Below, piece after piece: positions 7,763 through 16,910 of a stretch of 64,000 nt of DNA. The stretch is from JAABVY01 sp964496505 (GTDB lineage Bacteria; Zixibacteria; MSB-5A5; JAABVY01): the NCBI GenBank assembly GCA_964496505.1, contig CAZBZV010000004.1:34148-98147 (forward strand). The letters are read 5' to 3'. The stretch's first letter is position 1, and each line of letters opens with the position of its first letter. The position numbers and the translations under genes are program-made. Under the pieces are notes generated by a model. It ran no database searches and was not told where the DNA came from. It worked only from the letters and a program-made list of their open reading frames with translations.

Positions 7763-8564
7763 TGTTTTCTCCTCTCATGCTTTTCCCGCCGACGACAAAC
7801 GCATCGAACATCCAGTCTCGATCGCGAAAGAGATCCACAACCCGGCCCCAGACTGGATGCTTCTGAATCTTGGGCTCTCTTAAATCCATATTGGTTGTGA
7901 TAAAAGTCGGCAGGCGGTTGTCATAACGATAAGACAGAATATCCTCAAAGCGGTTATTGGCGTATTCTACTTCATATGTCCGGCCGAAGTCATCAATAAT
8001 CAGGTAGTGCTTTTTCTCGATTTCCTCCACCAGCTCTCTCTTACTCGGATCCATAATCAGGGTATAGAGGCGGCTGGTGCGGATAGTTCGAATATGCGGG
8101 GGCCTAATCCTGCAATTGCTTTTTGTCAAAAGCTGTTCGGCGATATATCGCATCATGGTCGTTTTACCGGTGCCGTAATCTCCGGCCAGGACAAGGCCTT
8201 TCCGCCCGGAGTCCAAAAGTTGGGTGACACAGGCATCGAGTTTATCCTTGTGCCTGATCTGCCTGAAATCGCAGGGCAGATATTTTCCGCCGACGCCGAT
8301 GTTAAGCAAATGGATATTGACGGCACACCGCGGCAACCTGCCCGTATCTTTCAGGTGCTTTATTAACTCCGGCCTCTTTCTAAACTGATGGAACTGGAAT
8401 ACGCATTTTCCGCCGTTCTCAATGGGTAAGGGAAACGCGGCCAGCGGTACGGTCTCTGAGCGTGTCCCGTTGTCGGATGGATAGTAGATTATCGAGCCGG
8501 AATCAGACGGCTGACTGACCATCTCTTCCAGCAAAGTCGCCAGTTTTCTGAAATCCAATTGCAT
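7752..8564 (-). CDS. DnaC-like helicase loader ATPase
   Basis: A 270-residue AAA+ protein like DnaC/IstB loaders, which place the replicative helicase on DNA. Walker A GDYGTGKTT lies at about residues 128-136 and Walker B HYLIIDD at about 186-192, followed by a sensor-1-like TFITTNMD. I use the ATG at 8562-8564; a GTG one codon earlier is possible. It overlaps the upstream initiator gene by 62 bases, unusually long, which suggests tight coupling. The neighbouring initiator points to a phage that uses the host or its own helicase through loading. Confidence 0.85.
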   Translation of the reverse strand: MQLDFRKLATLLEEMVSQPSDSGSIIYYPSDNGTRSETVPLAAFPLPIENGGKCVFQFHQFRKRPELIKHLKDTGRLPRCAVNIHLLNIGVGGKYLPCDFRQIRHKDKLDACVTQLLDSGRKGLVLAGDYGTGKTTMMRYIAEQLLTKSNCRIRPPHIRTIRTSRLYTLIMDPSKRELVEEIEKKHYLIIDDFGRTYEVEYANNRFEDILSYRYDNRLPTFITTNMDLREPKIQKHPVWGRVVDLFRDRDWMFDAFVVGGKSMRGENNAG

Positions 8565-9459
8565 CACCTAAAGTCCTCATATCTGTCTGGAGTCTGTCAA
8601 ATTTCTCTCTCAACTTTTTTCCCGATAAAATATTCGGCGCCCAACAAAATTTATTCTTCCCCCTGGGCTCGTTATCCGCCTGGGAAAAACGAATAATATC
8701 CTCAACATCAATCAGTTTGCGCTTGTCCAATCTGACCATCTTATCGATTGCATCTGCTGTGTCCGTCAGCCAGTCCGGAGATCTGACTTTCGGATAAGTT
8801 CGATCCGGCTTATTCTCAAATATCAGGTCTGCAAAGATTTTGGTTATCCGCACGACTTCCGGGTGGTATTCCTTCAAGGGCTTCCGTTTCACTTTCCCTT
8901 TGCCTTTGGGAGAATTTTTATTAGAGTCGGATGCGTCAGCATTCGACAATATATTCTCTGTATCTGTATTAGTCTCTGTTTCTGTCTCTGTGCTTCGAAT
9001 GGTATCTGAATAGTCTTCGGATACTATCGGAGCACCATTCGAAGGCCATTCGAATGGTATTTCAAACCCGTAATACTGACAATACTTTACGACGATTTCC
9101 GATTTGGGAAGGCCTTTTAGGATGTTTTGGATGCAGGTTCTGTGATTTTGGTTATTCGGATTATAGGTAGGCTCGAATTTGAGCCCGTTCCTGATCCATA
9201 AAATGTTGTCCTGATAGTATACCCAATGGTATTCGGATAGTATTCGAATACTATTCTTAACCTCTTCTAATGTCATTCCGGTTTGCTCCGAGAGTGTGAC
9301 CAGGCATCCGGTATCACAGTAGAAGATATGAGCCATATTGGTTAGCCTGGTCATTTTGAGCATAGTTAGAAGCTGCTTTGCATCCCTCGGAAGATTCCGG
9401 AACTGAGAATCATCAAACATGATGCAGTAATTTGATCTGTATGGCCCGCGATCTTGCAT
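8503..9459 (-). CDS. Phage replication initiator / replisome organiser-like protein
   Basis: A 318-residue protein with an N-terminal winged-helix-like part (DDSQFRNLPRDAKQLLTMLK, then LSEQTGMTLEEVKNSIRILSEYHWV), a threonine-glutamate low-complexity linker near residues 150-165, a basic patch (KGKGKVKRKP), and a C-terminal region (FCWAPNILSGKKLREKFDRL) typical of phage initiators that pair with DnaC. It lies directly before the loader. The linker DNA is a short imperfect repeat of GAGACA-like codons. Exact family not named with confidence. Confidence 0.72.
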   Translation of the reverse strand: MQDRGPYRSNYCIMFDDSQFRNLPRDAKQLLTMLKMTRLTNMAHIFYCDTGCLVTLSEQTGMTLEEVKNSIRILSEYHWVYYQDNILWIRNGLKFEPTYNPNNQNHRTCIQNILKGLPKSEIVVKYCQYYGFEIPFEWPSNGAPIVSEDYSDTIRSTETETETNTDTENILSNADASDSNKNSPKGKGKVKRKPLKEYHPEVVRITKIFADLIFENKPDRTYPKVRSPDWLTDTADAIDKMVRLDKRKLIDVEDIIRFSQADNEPRGKNKFCWAPNILSGKKLREKFDRLQTDMRTLGDAIGFQKTGDFAGRDGQSAV

Positions 9460-9469
9460 ATCTCTCCCC

Positions 9470-9751
9470 TCAAACTCTCTTTGTAAATTTCTCGCTTCCC
9501 CTGGCTCCGGCAGCTATAGCCTGATCGAATGCCTTCCGCTTGTATTCCGGCATTTCGGTGAGTTTCACTTCCCCGGGGACCTCGATGCCTTTGTTCTGAA
9601 GCTGCCTCTTCAATTTCCGGACAGCCAGGTAGGGCAGGTCGCCGGTTTCATGAAAGCTACCCCTCTCGCCAACAGGCGTGGCCACCGCAACCCATTCCCT
9701 GAGTTCCCTCGACTTGAAACATTTGATTTCTTTCACGATTCTTTCCGACAT
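9470..9751 (-). CDS. Hypothetical phage protein
   Basis: A 93-residue basic protein (MSERIVKEIKCFKSREL at the start) ending ten bases before the replication initiator gene. It has alternating charged and short hydrophobic stretches and no motif I know. It is supported by tight operon spacing and an adjacent ribosome binding site (AGGAGG upstream of the ATG). Confidence 0.58.
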   Translation of the reverse strand: MSERIVKEIKCFKSRELREWVAVATPVGERGSFHETGDLPYLAVRKLKRQLQNKGIEVPGEVKLTEMPEYKRKAFDQAIAAGARGSEKFTKRV

Positions 9752-9759
9752 ATATCCTC

Positions 9760-9996
9760 CTATTCAAACATATCCTGCTGATTCGGATCAGCGAACAGCC
9801 TGTTCCATTCCTGCCTGATAACAGGTAGATACAGATCCCAGATGGTCCATTCTTTAGAATCATCATCAAAGCCATAATCGCCGTAGGGAACGTTGGCTTT
9901 TACGAACTCTATGAACGTCCTGGCTTTTTCCTTATCCCTCCACTCAGAAGTCAGATGCATCTTGAAATACCCTGCTGTCGGTGCAAACAACGGCAT
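9760..9996 (-). CDS. Hypothetical phage protein
   Basis: A 78-residue acidic protein, MPLFAPTAGYFKMHL at the start. I place the start at the ATG at 9994-9996, two bases past the stop of the preceding gene, rather than at upstream in-frame codons that would overlap it. It carries WRDKEKARTFIEFVK and a C-terminal FADPNQQDMFE. No family recognised. Confidence 0.55.
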   Translation of the reverse strand: MPLFAPTAGYFKMHLTSEWRDKEKARTFIEFVKANVPYGDYGFDDDSKEWTIWDLYLPVIRQEWNRLFADPNQQDMFE

Positions 9997-9997
9997 A

Positions 9998-10342
9998 TCA
10001 AAACCCCACCACGTTAAATGATTTGAACAAAAAACCGGAGAAATCACACTTGGGACACGTCGCAGTCGGCGGATCGGTCTGTAGGATATCCTTGTCTCTA
10101 TCGAGTTTGGTATCGCATTTAGGACAGGCGTATTTTACTTTCAGGTCATCAAGAATCCATTCCATGAAATCGCTTACACGCTCTGCTTTATTTCCAGTCT
10201 TGCCGTAAGCAACCGCCTGGCCATACCAGAAGGGCCTTCTGTCCGATGTGACCTTATCGAAGGCAATGACAATCATGCCCTCACATTTCAGCGCCCTGGC
10301 CAGGGCGCTGACATGCTCAATTGTCAAATCTTCAGCAGCCAT
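9998..10342 (-). CDS. Small phage protein with zinc ribbon
   Basis: A 114-residue protein with two CPKC knuckles about 22 residues apart near the C-terminus, a typical zinc ribbon that may bind nucleic acid or protein. The N-terminal part (MIVIAFDKVTSDRRPFWYG) has no recognised fold. An AGGAA lies seven bases before the chosen ATG; a GTG one codon earlier is possible. It overlaps the preceding gene by 11 bases. Confidence 0.6.
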   Translation of the reverse strand: MAAEDLTIEHVSALARALKCEGMIVIAFDKVTSDRRPFWYGQAVAYGKTGNKAERVSDFMEWILDDLKVKYACPKCDTKLDRDKDILQTDPPTATCPKCDFSGFLFKSFNVVGF

Positions 10343-10517
10343 CACATTTCCTGATCTTGAGTTCTTTTTTGATCTTCACGCTTGCACGGTTGCAGATATC
10401 GGAATCAGTCAGACTAAAGCGCCTGGTAACGACATTGAGGATTTCTATATCCGGGAGAACTTTGGCGATTGTTTCGGCTTCCTGCCGCGTGAGCTTAATC
10501 CTTAAATGCCCTGACAT
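10332..10517 (-). CDS. Small hypothetical phage protein
   Basis: A 61-residue basic protein starting MSGHLRIKLTRQEAETI. The open frame extends further upstream, but through the ParB-like gene; the ATG at 10515-10517 is two bases from the ParB stop and is preferred. It overlaps the next gene by 11 bases. Function unknown. Confidence 0.55.
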   Translation of the reverse strand: MSGHLRIKLTRQEAETIAKVLPDIEILNVVTRRFSLTDSDICNRASVKIKKELKIRKCDGC

Positions 10518-10518
10518 A

Positions 10519-12315
10519 TCAGCTCTTCTTTCCTTTCTTCTTGGATTTCTTCTTGGCCCTCTTTTTCCTGCCCTTATCTTGACAGGCTGAGCACAGAGTA
10601 TGTGTCTCATCTACCCAATAGCATGGATCCCCCATATCATCAACACATGGCGCTGAATCGGTGCAACCGCATTTCCGGCATATTCCAGGCGTTAAAGATT
10701 TTTTCTTCTTAGTCTTATTCTTGCCGGCTGCCTTCTTCTTTCCTGATTTCTTCTTTGTCTTTCCCGGCGGCTCTTCCTCGAGCTTGTCCGGAAAGATTGA
10801 CTGGTAGGATTTCTTGGTGAATGGCGGCCATGATTTCGGGCGCTTGATGGTTTCGACAGCCGAGACTTTGTAACGCCCGAAATCCAGGCCCAAAAGTTTG
10901 TCTGTAAAATCGTTCAGGTCCTTTTCGAATTTATTGACCGGTTCATGCCAGATCTTGACCTGGCTTTCGATAGAAGTAAGATACTCAAGCATTCCATCCC
11001 TGCACTGATCAATGACCATTGATCTGAGCTTTTTGGTTTCGCCGTTATTATTTGCAAATGCCTTCCATCTTTCATATCCCAAATAATCCTTGGCGCCAGT
11101 ACCATAGGAAAGCAAGAATCTCAGCATATTCAATACTTCAAATGGGTCATCGCCTGAGAAGAATTTACAGGACTTAAGCTTGCGGATGTGATCATCCAAT
11201 TGGCTGATTATCCAGACAAAGCGCCTGATCTCGAGCTTGATTTCCTTTTCCTCCTGGGTCATTGGGCCGATCTTTTTACCGGAATTCTCACCCGCCGTGG
11301 CTGGTCTCTCGGGTTTTATCCAGGACAGTTGCCCTGCAGCTCCGCCATCGGCTATAATTACAGGTATAGCGCCCCTAAAATCTTTGGAGGTCTCTTCATA
11401 ATCAAACCTCGCAAGCACTGGAGCCGGTAAGGTCCTGCCTGGTATTTTCCCTGGATAATAGCCTTCTCGGGATATCAGCTTGAGATTCTTGTGTTCGGCG
11501 CTTAGTTCGGTGTATTTTTTCTGAATAAAGGCATCCAGCTTTTTCGTATAGCATCCGGCATCCAGACATTGCTCATCGCGCTTAACAGCTTTTTCGGTCA
11601 GATCTTCGTGGAATAATTCAGGCTGCCGGCCGGAACGCTTGGGACAGTTGGTGCAGGCCCCCGCTTCCGGAAGCAGTGTGTCATCATTCAGATCCCAGGG
11701 CGCAGACCTCAAGGTCTGATGGTATTCGGACAAAAATTCTCGTATCTGATATTCGGTAATCAGTTCATCAGGGATGTAAGAAACTTCCTGGAATATCTCA
11801 TCCTGAACATCTTCATTCCACTTGGCCACAAGCTCGAGAGCCGAGACAGTAATCAGATCGGCGTTTTCTTTGAGCCAATCCTTCCATTCCTTCGAGAGCT
11901 TCAATAACTGCGCTCGCCTGGCCACGAACTGCTGTGTCTTTCCCAGCTCCGCGGCAGCTTCCTCATAATTCAGGCCGCGATCGAGTAAGATCTGAATCGC
12001 CTGGGCCTCCTCGAAAGGTTCGAGGTTTTTGCGCTGCAGGTTCTCGGTTACGCGTATGGCCTGTGCCTTCATATCATCAGCCTCGACAACCTCGGCCCTG
12101 ATCTTGGCCTCTCCGAGAGATTTGATTGCCGCGAGGCGCCGATTGCCGGCAATCAGGTCATATTTGGTCTTACCCTTTTTGCGGACAATGATGGGATTTA
12201 GAAGGCCGACCGCCTTGATGTTCTTGGCCAACTCCTCGACGGAAGCCTTGGTCACCTTCCGGGCATTGTCCTTTCCGATACTGATGCTCTTAACATCGAT
12301 TAACTGTGTACTCAT
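10519..12315 (-). CDS. Large ParB-like protein with lysine-rich zinc-binding tail
   Basis: A 598-residue ParB/RepB/Spo0J-family protein. The N-terminal domain shows ARKVTKASVEELAKNIKAVG, then IAGNRRLAAIK (the GNRR nucleotide-binding box), then RVTENLQRKNLEPFEEA and an HTH near residue 110 (NYEEAAAELGKTQQFVARR). A cysteine motif (CTNCPKRSG) lies mid-protein. The C-terminus has a zinc finger, CRKCGCTDSAPC then CYWVDETHTLCSAC, between two lysine-rich tracts. Large ParB-like proteins with this finger occur in phages, with role unclear: partition, or regulation by binding DNA. It sits downstream of the patatin gene. Confidence 0.82.
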   Translation of the reverse strand: MSTQLIDVKSISIGKDNARKVTKASVEELAKNIKAVGLLNPIIVRKKGKTKYDLIAGNRRLAAIKSLGEAKIRAEVVEADDMKAQAIRVTENLQRKNLEPFEEAQAIQILLDRGLNYEEAAAELGKTQQFVARRAQLLKLSKEWKDWLKENADLITVSALELVAKWNEDVQDEIFQEVSYIPDELITEYQIREFLSEYHQTLRSAPWDLNDDTLLPEAGACTNCPKRSGRQPELFHEDLTEKAVKRDEQCLDAGCYTKKLDAFIQKKYTELSAEHKNLKLISREGYYPGKIPGRTLPAPVLARFDYEETSKDFRGAIPVIIADGGAAGQLSWIKPERPATAGENSGKKIGPMTQEEKEIKLEIRRFVWIISQLDDHIRKLKSCKFFSGDDPFEVLNMLRFLLSYGTGAKDYLGYERWKAFANNNGETKKLRSMVIDQCRDGMLEYLTSIESQVKIWHEPVNKFEKDLNDFTDKLLGLDFGRYKVSAVETIKRPKSWPPFTKKSYQSIFPDKLEEEPPGKTKKKSGKKKAAGKNKTKKKKSLTPGICRKCGCTDSAPCVDDMGDPCYWVDETHTLCSACQDKGRKKRAKKKSKKKGKKS

Positions 12316-12333
12316 ATATCCTCCATTTATAAA

Positions 12334-13263
12334 TCAATATTCCTCCTTTATGATTTCCATTGCCCGGTCGTAACCGTACTCGATCCCCGCATTGATCTGC
12401 TTTCTGTCAAAACTGAGGGTGTCGATTACTTCATGCTCCGGAGCTATAACTGTGAACTTGATCTTGCGATATTTTTCACCCACGCAGTTGGAATCTACCA
12501 TCTGATTGATAAAATTCATGTAGGACAGATCTTCGTTGTAGATCTCATTGAGCGCCATGGAGAGCGACCGGGTCCCGATATCCAGTATATTGCCCTTGTA
12601 TTCCCAGCTCTCGATATCAAGCGGGCTGCATTCAATCAGAATGATGTAATCAGCTCCGGCATCGAGGCCCTCTTTTAGCGGCGTCATATTTCGAACACCG
12701 CCATCAAGATAATGCCTGCCGGCAATCTCAACAGGCGCCGCATATCCAGGCATACAGCAGCTGGCATATATGAAGTCATGGGGATGCGCATTTACACCGC
12801 GGCCATCAGGAGTCTCGACAGTACCATTGCTGATTGCGATCGTGTAATACTTTCCGTCCTCAAGGCAGACTACGCCGGAACGGGCGGGGATTTTGAATTT
12901 TGATATGTCAGCATATTCACCTATAAGTCTGCGTAGCGGAGAGAAGTCGTATATGCTTGTAATATCGAATGTGGCCAGGCCGAGCTTTGACCAGAGATAC
13001 TTCCAACCGATGTCGGTGAAACTGTGGGCTTCGCGGTAGATGTCTTTTTGGCGAATTGATCCCCAGATTCGCTCCATCATCTCGTAATCCTGCATGGCCA
13101 CAAATACCATCTGCAGGTTGCCGGTGGATACACCGGAAACGCCGGTTATTTCAAAGCCTTGATCGAGCAAGGCCTGAATGGCTCCAACCTGGAAGCAGCC
13201 CTTGGCGCCGCCTCCGGAGAGTACCAGCCAGATCTTCATATCATCTATTTCGAATTCAATCAT
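12334..13263 (-). CDS. Patatin-like phospholipase
   Basis: A 309-residue patatin-family lipase. The oxyanion loop SGGGAKG is at about residues 16-22, the nucleophile elbow GVSTG places the serine at 46, and the DGG with the catalytic aspartate is at about 187, so all active residues are intact. The expected reaction is hydrolysis of phospholipid acyl chains. There is no signal peptide. I start at the ATG at 13261-13263, which overlaps the preceding stop (ATGATTGA), implying coupling. A lipase inside phage genes could be a lysis or conversion factor, or an effector that acts on membranes; none is shown by the sequence. Confidence 0.85.
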   Translation of the reverse strand: MIEFEIDDMKIWLVLSGGGAKGCFQVGAIQALLDQGFEITGVSGVSTGNLQMVFVAMQDYEMMERIWGSIRQKDIYREAHSFTDIGWKYLWSKLGLATFDITSIYDFSPLRRLIGEYADISKFKIPARSGVVCLEDGKYYTIAISNGTVETPDGRGVNAHPHDFIYASCCMPGYAAPVEIAGRHYLDGGVRNMTPLKEGLDAGADYIILIECSPLDIESWEYKGNILDIGTRSLSMALNEIYNEDLSYMNFINQMVDSNCVGEKYRKIKFTVIAPEHEVIDTLSFDRKQINAGIEYGYDRAMEIIKEEY

Positions 13264-13468
13264 ACCGATTCTCCCAGTCATTTATTTCTGCCAATTCCGC
13301 ATCCAGTTCCATCTTGACCCATTTTTGTGGATTCTCTAAAGCCTCTATTTCCTCAAATGGGGCAAGTAAGAAGCCAAAGTTGAAATCGAATTTATTGTAT
13401 TCATGGCCCTCCGGCCAATAGCCAAATCGCTCAGTAATTAGGTCATCGCCAGCTCGCCATAAGGTCAC
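13256..13468 (-). CDS. Hypothetical phage protein, start uncertain
   Basis: A 70-residue acidic protein (GDDLITERFGYWPEGHEYNK). The first usable common start is a GTG at 13468; the same frame continues upstream about 30 codons (INTDDYDLGELIASAEQ) without ATG or stop, so the true protein may be longer, starting at ATT or TTG. It overlaps the patatin start by eight bases. No function recognised. Confidence 0.5.
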   Translation of the reverse strand: MTLWRAGDDLITERFGYWPEGHEYNKFDFNFGFLLAPFEEIEALENPQKWVKMELDAELAEINDWENRYD

Positions 13469-13532
13469 CTTGAATGTATCTTGTTCAGCACTGGCAATCA
13501 GCTCCCCAAGATCATAATCATCAGTGTTAATG

Positions 13533-14417
13533 TTAGCATTCCGGAAAACTCCTTTCCTGGCATCCTTCAGGCCATTCGCTCATGTCGTGGCTGACCCTGC
13601 CGTCAATCTCTACCTGCTTGACGAAGCACGGCACTCCGGCCTCTTTGCACTGGTCAACTATTGATTCAATCCATTCGAGCTTACAGGGACGGCGTTTCGG
13701 GCCGGATTCACAGCCGACAATTACCCAATCAAGTATTGGGGTTGGATTTTTGCATAGATGATGATCCCAATGTATATACATGTCTTTCCGTGAGTATCCG
13801 CAACCTTGACATCTCAAATAATCTTTAACATCAATCTCCCCCAGCATTGGCTCTATGCTGACGAATTTAACAGCAGCCGGAACCTGCAACAGAATCGGAA
13901 TGCGTTTGTCGGCCTGCTCTTGATTCTCGGCTGTGACACCAAGCCAGATATGATGCAGATATTCCTCTGGAATTTTGCTCCGGGTCTCGAGGTTTGTTCC
14001 CGGCATAAACACCGCGCCGTCTCTTTTCAGATGCTCATAATATTCCAGCATTCTCTGCGGCCGTTTGGTTAGCAATATTATAGTTTTCTTTTGATTGCGT
14101 ACCCATGCAAACTGCCTGAAACATCTATCCAGAATATCAAATGGCACATTCTCGTGAAAAATGTCTCCCATGCTTCCGATGAATATCTTTTTTCCGGCCG
14201 GAGCTTTTCGTATTTGTTCAAGTGCCGGTCTATGAAAAGCAACCTGGCCAGTCCAACCACATTCATTAATTACAGTTTGGTACTGTGGCTTTCCCATTGC
14301 CTTAAGTCTCTTGGCCATTCGTTCAGCATAACAATTTTGACAACCTGGGCTGACCTTAGTGCAGCCGACAATGGGGTTGATGGTCATGTCAGTCCATTCA
14401 ATCTTGCTCTTTGCCAT
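13533..14417 (-). CDS. Phage Gp37/Gp68-family (DUF5131) protein
   Basis: A 294-residue protein of the Gp37/Gp68 family found in many phages. The N-terminal IEWTDMTINPIVGCTKVSPG and CQNCYAERMAKRL carries the three-cysteine pattern typical of it, resembling iron-sulfur radical SAM enzymes. Later HIWLGVTAENQEQADKRIP, FVSIEPMLGEID and WVIVGCESGPKRRPC are family hallmarks. The reaction is not known. It overlaps the preceding gene by 20 bases. Confidence 0.9.
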   Translation of the reverse strand: MAKSKIEWTDMTINPIVGCTKVSPGCQNCYAERMAKRLKAMGKPQYQTVINECGWTGQVAFHRPALEQIRKAPAGKKIFIGSMGDIFHENVPFDILDRCFRQFAWVRNQKKTIILLTKRPQRMLEYYEHLKRDGAVFMPGTNLETRSKIPEEYLHHIWLGVTAENQEQADKRIPILLQVPAAVKFVSIEPMLGEIDVKDYLRCQGCGYSRKDMYIHWDHHLCKNPTPILDWVIVGCESGPKRRPCKLEWIESIVDQCKEAGVPCFVKQVEIDGRVSHDMSEWPEGCQERSFPEC

Positions 14418-14862
14418 AAATTGTCCCTTTCAGCAATACACTCAACTCTGCCGCGATCTTCCTGATTTCATGGTCTGGAAAATTGAGCAAGTTTTCGTAT
14501 TCTATCGATATGAATTGTGGTTTAATGTTGAGCTTATAACTGCCGTTTCTGTCAGAAACAATCAGGCCGCCCTCAGGATAAATCTTAAATGTGTCCTGAA
14601 TGCCATTGCAATCCACTTCCTTTTTGAGATTGTATATGTATCTGGTCTGGCAATCCCCGCAATCAAGCTTCTCTTTGTGGAGCCAGCCGCTGGCATCTTC
14701 ATAAGCCCAAGTCGATGTGACAATGGCTCGATAAGCCAGCTTCGTTAAATAGGTAAAGCTCTTTTGGGTCAAGAATAAATCCTTATCCAAGAAACGGATG
14801 TGAAATCTCAGGCCGCTTCCTACATATTTGGGTTTTCCGATAATATTCAATTCCTCACTCAC
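14398..14862 (-). CDS. Hypothetical phage protein
   Basis: A 154-residue soluble protein with a possible metal pair CGDC and alternating beta-like stretches. The start overlaps the stop of the ATPase gene by four bases (ATGA). I recognise no family; the middle section (LIVSDRNGSYKLNIKPQ) looks beta-rich. It is included because of operon coupling on both sides. Confidence 0.6.
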   Translation of the reverse strand: MSEELNIIGKPKYVGSGLRFHIRFLDKDLFLTQKSFTYLTKLAYRAIVTSTWAYEDASGWLHKEKLDCGDCQTRYIYNLKKEVDCNGIQDTFKIYPEGGLIVSDRNGSYKLNIKPQFISIEYENLLNFPDHEIRKIAAELSVLLKGTIYGKEQD

Positions 14863-16637
14863 GCCAATTCCTCCGGAAACAATACTTCCTGTTTGGCCCG
14901 GACTTCCCGCCCAGGCAGATAGTCTATAACTTCAAATGTGTTATGAAGCCGGCCCATGTAATTATTGAAGGCCCCACCGCCTTCCGCATATCCGAGAGTC
15001 CTGGCCAGCTCCTCTCTGCTGATACTGTCCGGGTATATCTGAATCAAATACTCGAGGATCTTCTGGAGTGGAGCTTGCCTAATTATCTTCAGCCAGCCGC
15101 GATGCAATTCCTCAACTCCGGCAATCGGCTCGACCATGCCGGCGGCTTCCCTTCCGGAGTCAGTCAGCTCGACTTTGCCGCCCTCCGGATAATCGATGTA
15201 ACCGCCAGACCGAAGCCTGCCGAGAAGGTTATTGAAAGCCCCGCCTTTCGGACTATACTCTGCCTTGGCCGCGACCATTTCCTTGCTGGGTTTATCTATG
15301 CCCAGGGCTTCGAATGATGCTATGGCCTGGAGGACGCGGCGTTGAGGATTGGAGAGTTCAGAATTTACAACTGAAGGTAATTTCTTAATCGGTCTCTCCG
15401 TGAAATTCTCAACTGTAGATCTGTCCTGAAGGTCGTTGGCTATTGATTGGCCGCGATCAGACGCTAACCCCTCCATACGATCGAGCAGTTGCCACGGCCT
15501 TAGAGACTTTTCCGTAAGCTCCTCGACGTCCTTGCCAATTTTCTGGCTCATTAAATGTATGGCCTGGAGCGTATTCTCAATTTCACCGCCTGCCTTCTTC
15601 AATTCATTTTGCAGAATCCGGATTTGCTTTTTCTGAGCCTGAATTATCGGCCCATGATTACATGGCGCCGGGGTATCCTTTTTCAAAAGAGTATTTTCGC
15701 GCTTAAGTGCGGACAGTTCTTTCTTCAACTCGACCATATCCTTGGCCCGCTTCTCTGCCTGCTGGGGAATATCCTCAAGTTTCTCAATCAGTTCTCTGAT
15801 TTTGCCGGTAGCTTCCGGATGAGTTTCGATGTGCTGTGTTCCGATCTTGGGATGGGACGATTCAACATCACCGACCTTAACCAGGACAATATCGTCAACC
15901 GGAATATATCCCTGGGAGCCTTCGTGTATCCGGAAGGCAGGGCCATAGCAGTGGAATTCCCCGGGCTGGAGCTTCCGCAGCGCCAGGCTCTCTTCCCTCG
16001 AGACAAATCCCAGCTCGTCTACAGCCCGCTTCCGATCGATATCCTGAATAGTCCTGCCGATCATCTTATTGCCAAGTTCCGCCGCGGCATCCTTATTCAG
16101 CTTGGCCAGTCGCTGGGTTGCCATGATTGTACATATCCCGCGTTTGCGTCCTCGAGTGGCCAAGTCGATTACTGCCGCTGCGGATTCCGCTTTGCCCTTT
16201 TCCGGGCAGATTAAATGCGCTTCGTCCAATACCACCAGAACTGGATGTCGGTATTTGCGCGGCGCACTGATCAGGGCTTCTGAGAATGCTTTAACGTATG
16301 CAATCCGCTCATGTTTTTTCAGTTCGTATAGATCAAAGATGCAGGATGCATTGAACTCGAGAAGCTTTTTGGCCAGGAGCTTCACTGATTTCAAATCGGC
16401 CGGAATATCCCCACCCTTGCCGGCAATGATGTAATCGAACTTTTCTCTGAGTGTATGGAATTCACCTTCCAGGTCGATTACCAGTTGCTGGATCCTGCCG
16501 TGTGACTGCTCGAGGATTCTCCGGATAAGCCAGGACTTCCCGGCGCCGCTCATGGCCTGGATCATGAGACGGGTTTCGGTTAATGTCGCCAGGTCAAGCC
16601 CGACCGTTTTATTGTCATGCAGCCCGAGATTTATCAT
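14859..16637 (-). CDS. HerA/DUF87-type ATPase with winged-helix tail
   Basis: A 592-residue protein of the HerA/FtsK superfamily. Walker A AMSGAGKSW is at about residues 28-36, Walker B VLVVLDEA at about 133-140, and an arginine region ATRGRKRGICTIMATQRL follows. A coiled coil spans about 290-370. The C-terminus holds two similar winged-helix units (SPKGGAFNNLLGRLRSGG and AEGGGAFNNYMGRLHN). The frame is open to 16850, but that covers a zinc-ribbon gene in another frame; the ATG at 16635-16637 fits better. HerA ATPases translocate DNA with nucleases; here the SbcDC fusion is the likely partner by inference. Confidence 0.82.
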   Translation of the reverse strand: MINLGLHDNKTVGLDLATLTETRLMIQAMSGAGKSWLIRRILEQSHGRIQQLVIDLEGEFHTLREKFDYIIAGKGGDIPADLKSVKLLAKKLLEFNASCIFDLYELKKHERIAYVKAFSEALISAPRKYRHPVLVVLDEAHLICPEKGKAESAAAVIDLATRGRKRGICTIMATQRLAKLNKDAAAELGNKMIGRTIQDIDRKRAVDELGFVSREESLALRKLQPGEFHCYGPAFRIHEGSQGYIPVDDIVLVKVGDVESSHPKIGTQHIETHPEATGKIRELIEKLEDIPQQAEKRAKDMVELKKELSALKRENTLLKKDTPAPCNHGPIIQAQKKQIRILQNELKKAGGEIENTLQAIHLMSQKIGKDVEELTEKSLRPWQLLDRMEGLASDRGQSIANDLQDRSTVENFTERPIKKLPSVVNSELSNPQRRVLQAIASFEALGIDKPSKEMVAAKAEYSPKGGAFNNLLGRLRSGGYIDYPEGGKVELTDSGREAAGMVEPIAGVEELHRGWLKIIRQAPLQKILEYLIQIYPDSISREELARTLGYAEGGGAFNNYMGRLHNTFEVIDYLPGREVRAKQEVLFPEELA

Positions 16638-16878
16638 CTTTGCCCTTTGTGATTTGAGTTGGAATTTTCTGATCATGCTGGCCATATCCAAGGATGTGAT
16701 AGCGGCGAGATTCTCCGCACTTGCCGCAAGATGGGCTGTGCTTGTTAATTCCCAATTGCTGCATTTCCCGGAATGTCCTCGAATCTTTGTGACCGCATTT
16801 ATAGCAGCCGTAGTGGATTGTGGGATTCTGGGGGTCTGCCTGGGTATCAAATCTTACGCTTCTATATGCGGGATGCAT
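16615..16878 (-). CDS. Small zinc-ribbon phage protein
   Basis: An 87-residue protein with two cysteine pairs, GCYKCGHKDSR and SCGKCGESRRY, about 26 residues apart: a zinc ribbon. It starts MHPAYRSVRFDTQ. It overlaps the start of the HerA-like gene by 23 bases. The presence of paired CxxC motifs in this frame supports real coding over the competing upstream extension of the ATPase frame. Confidence 0.65.
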   Translation of the reverse strand: MHPAYRSVRFDTQADPQNPTIHYGCYKCGHKDSRTFREMQQLGINKHSPSCGKCGESRRYHILGYGQHDQKIPTQITKGKDDKSRAA

Positions 16879-16910
16879 TATCTGACCTCCACTGTCATTA
16901 AATCCTACCA

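Noticed and set aside
16638..16850. N-terminal extension of the HerA-like ATPase
   Set aside because: The same bases encode a zinc-ribbon protein in another frame, and the ATPase family begins near the internal ATG.
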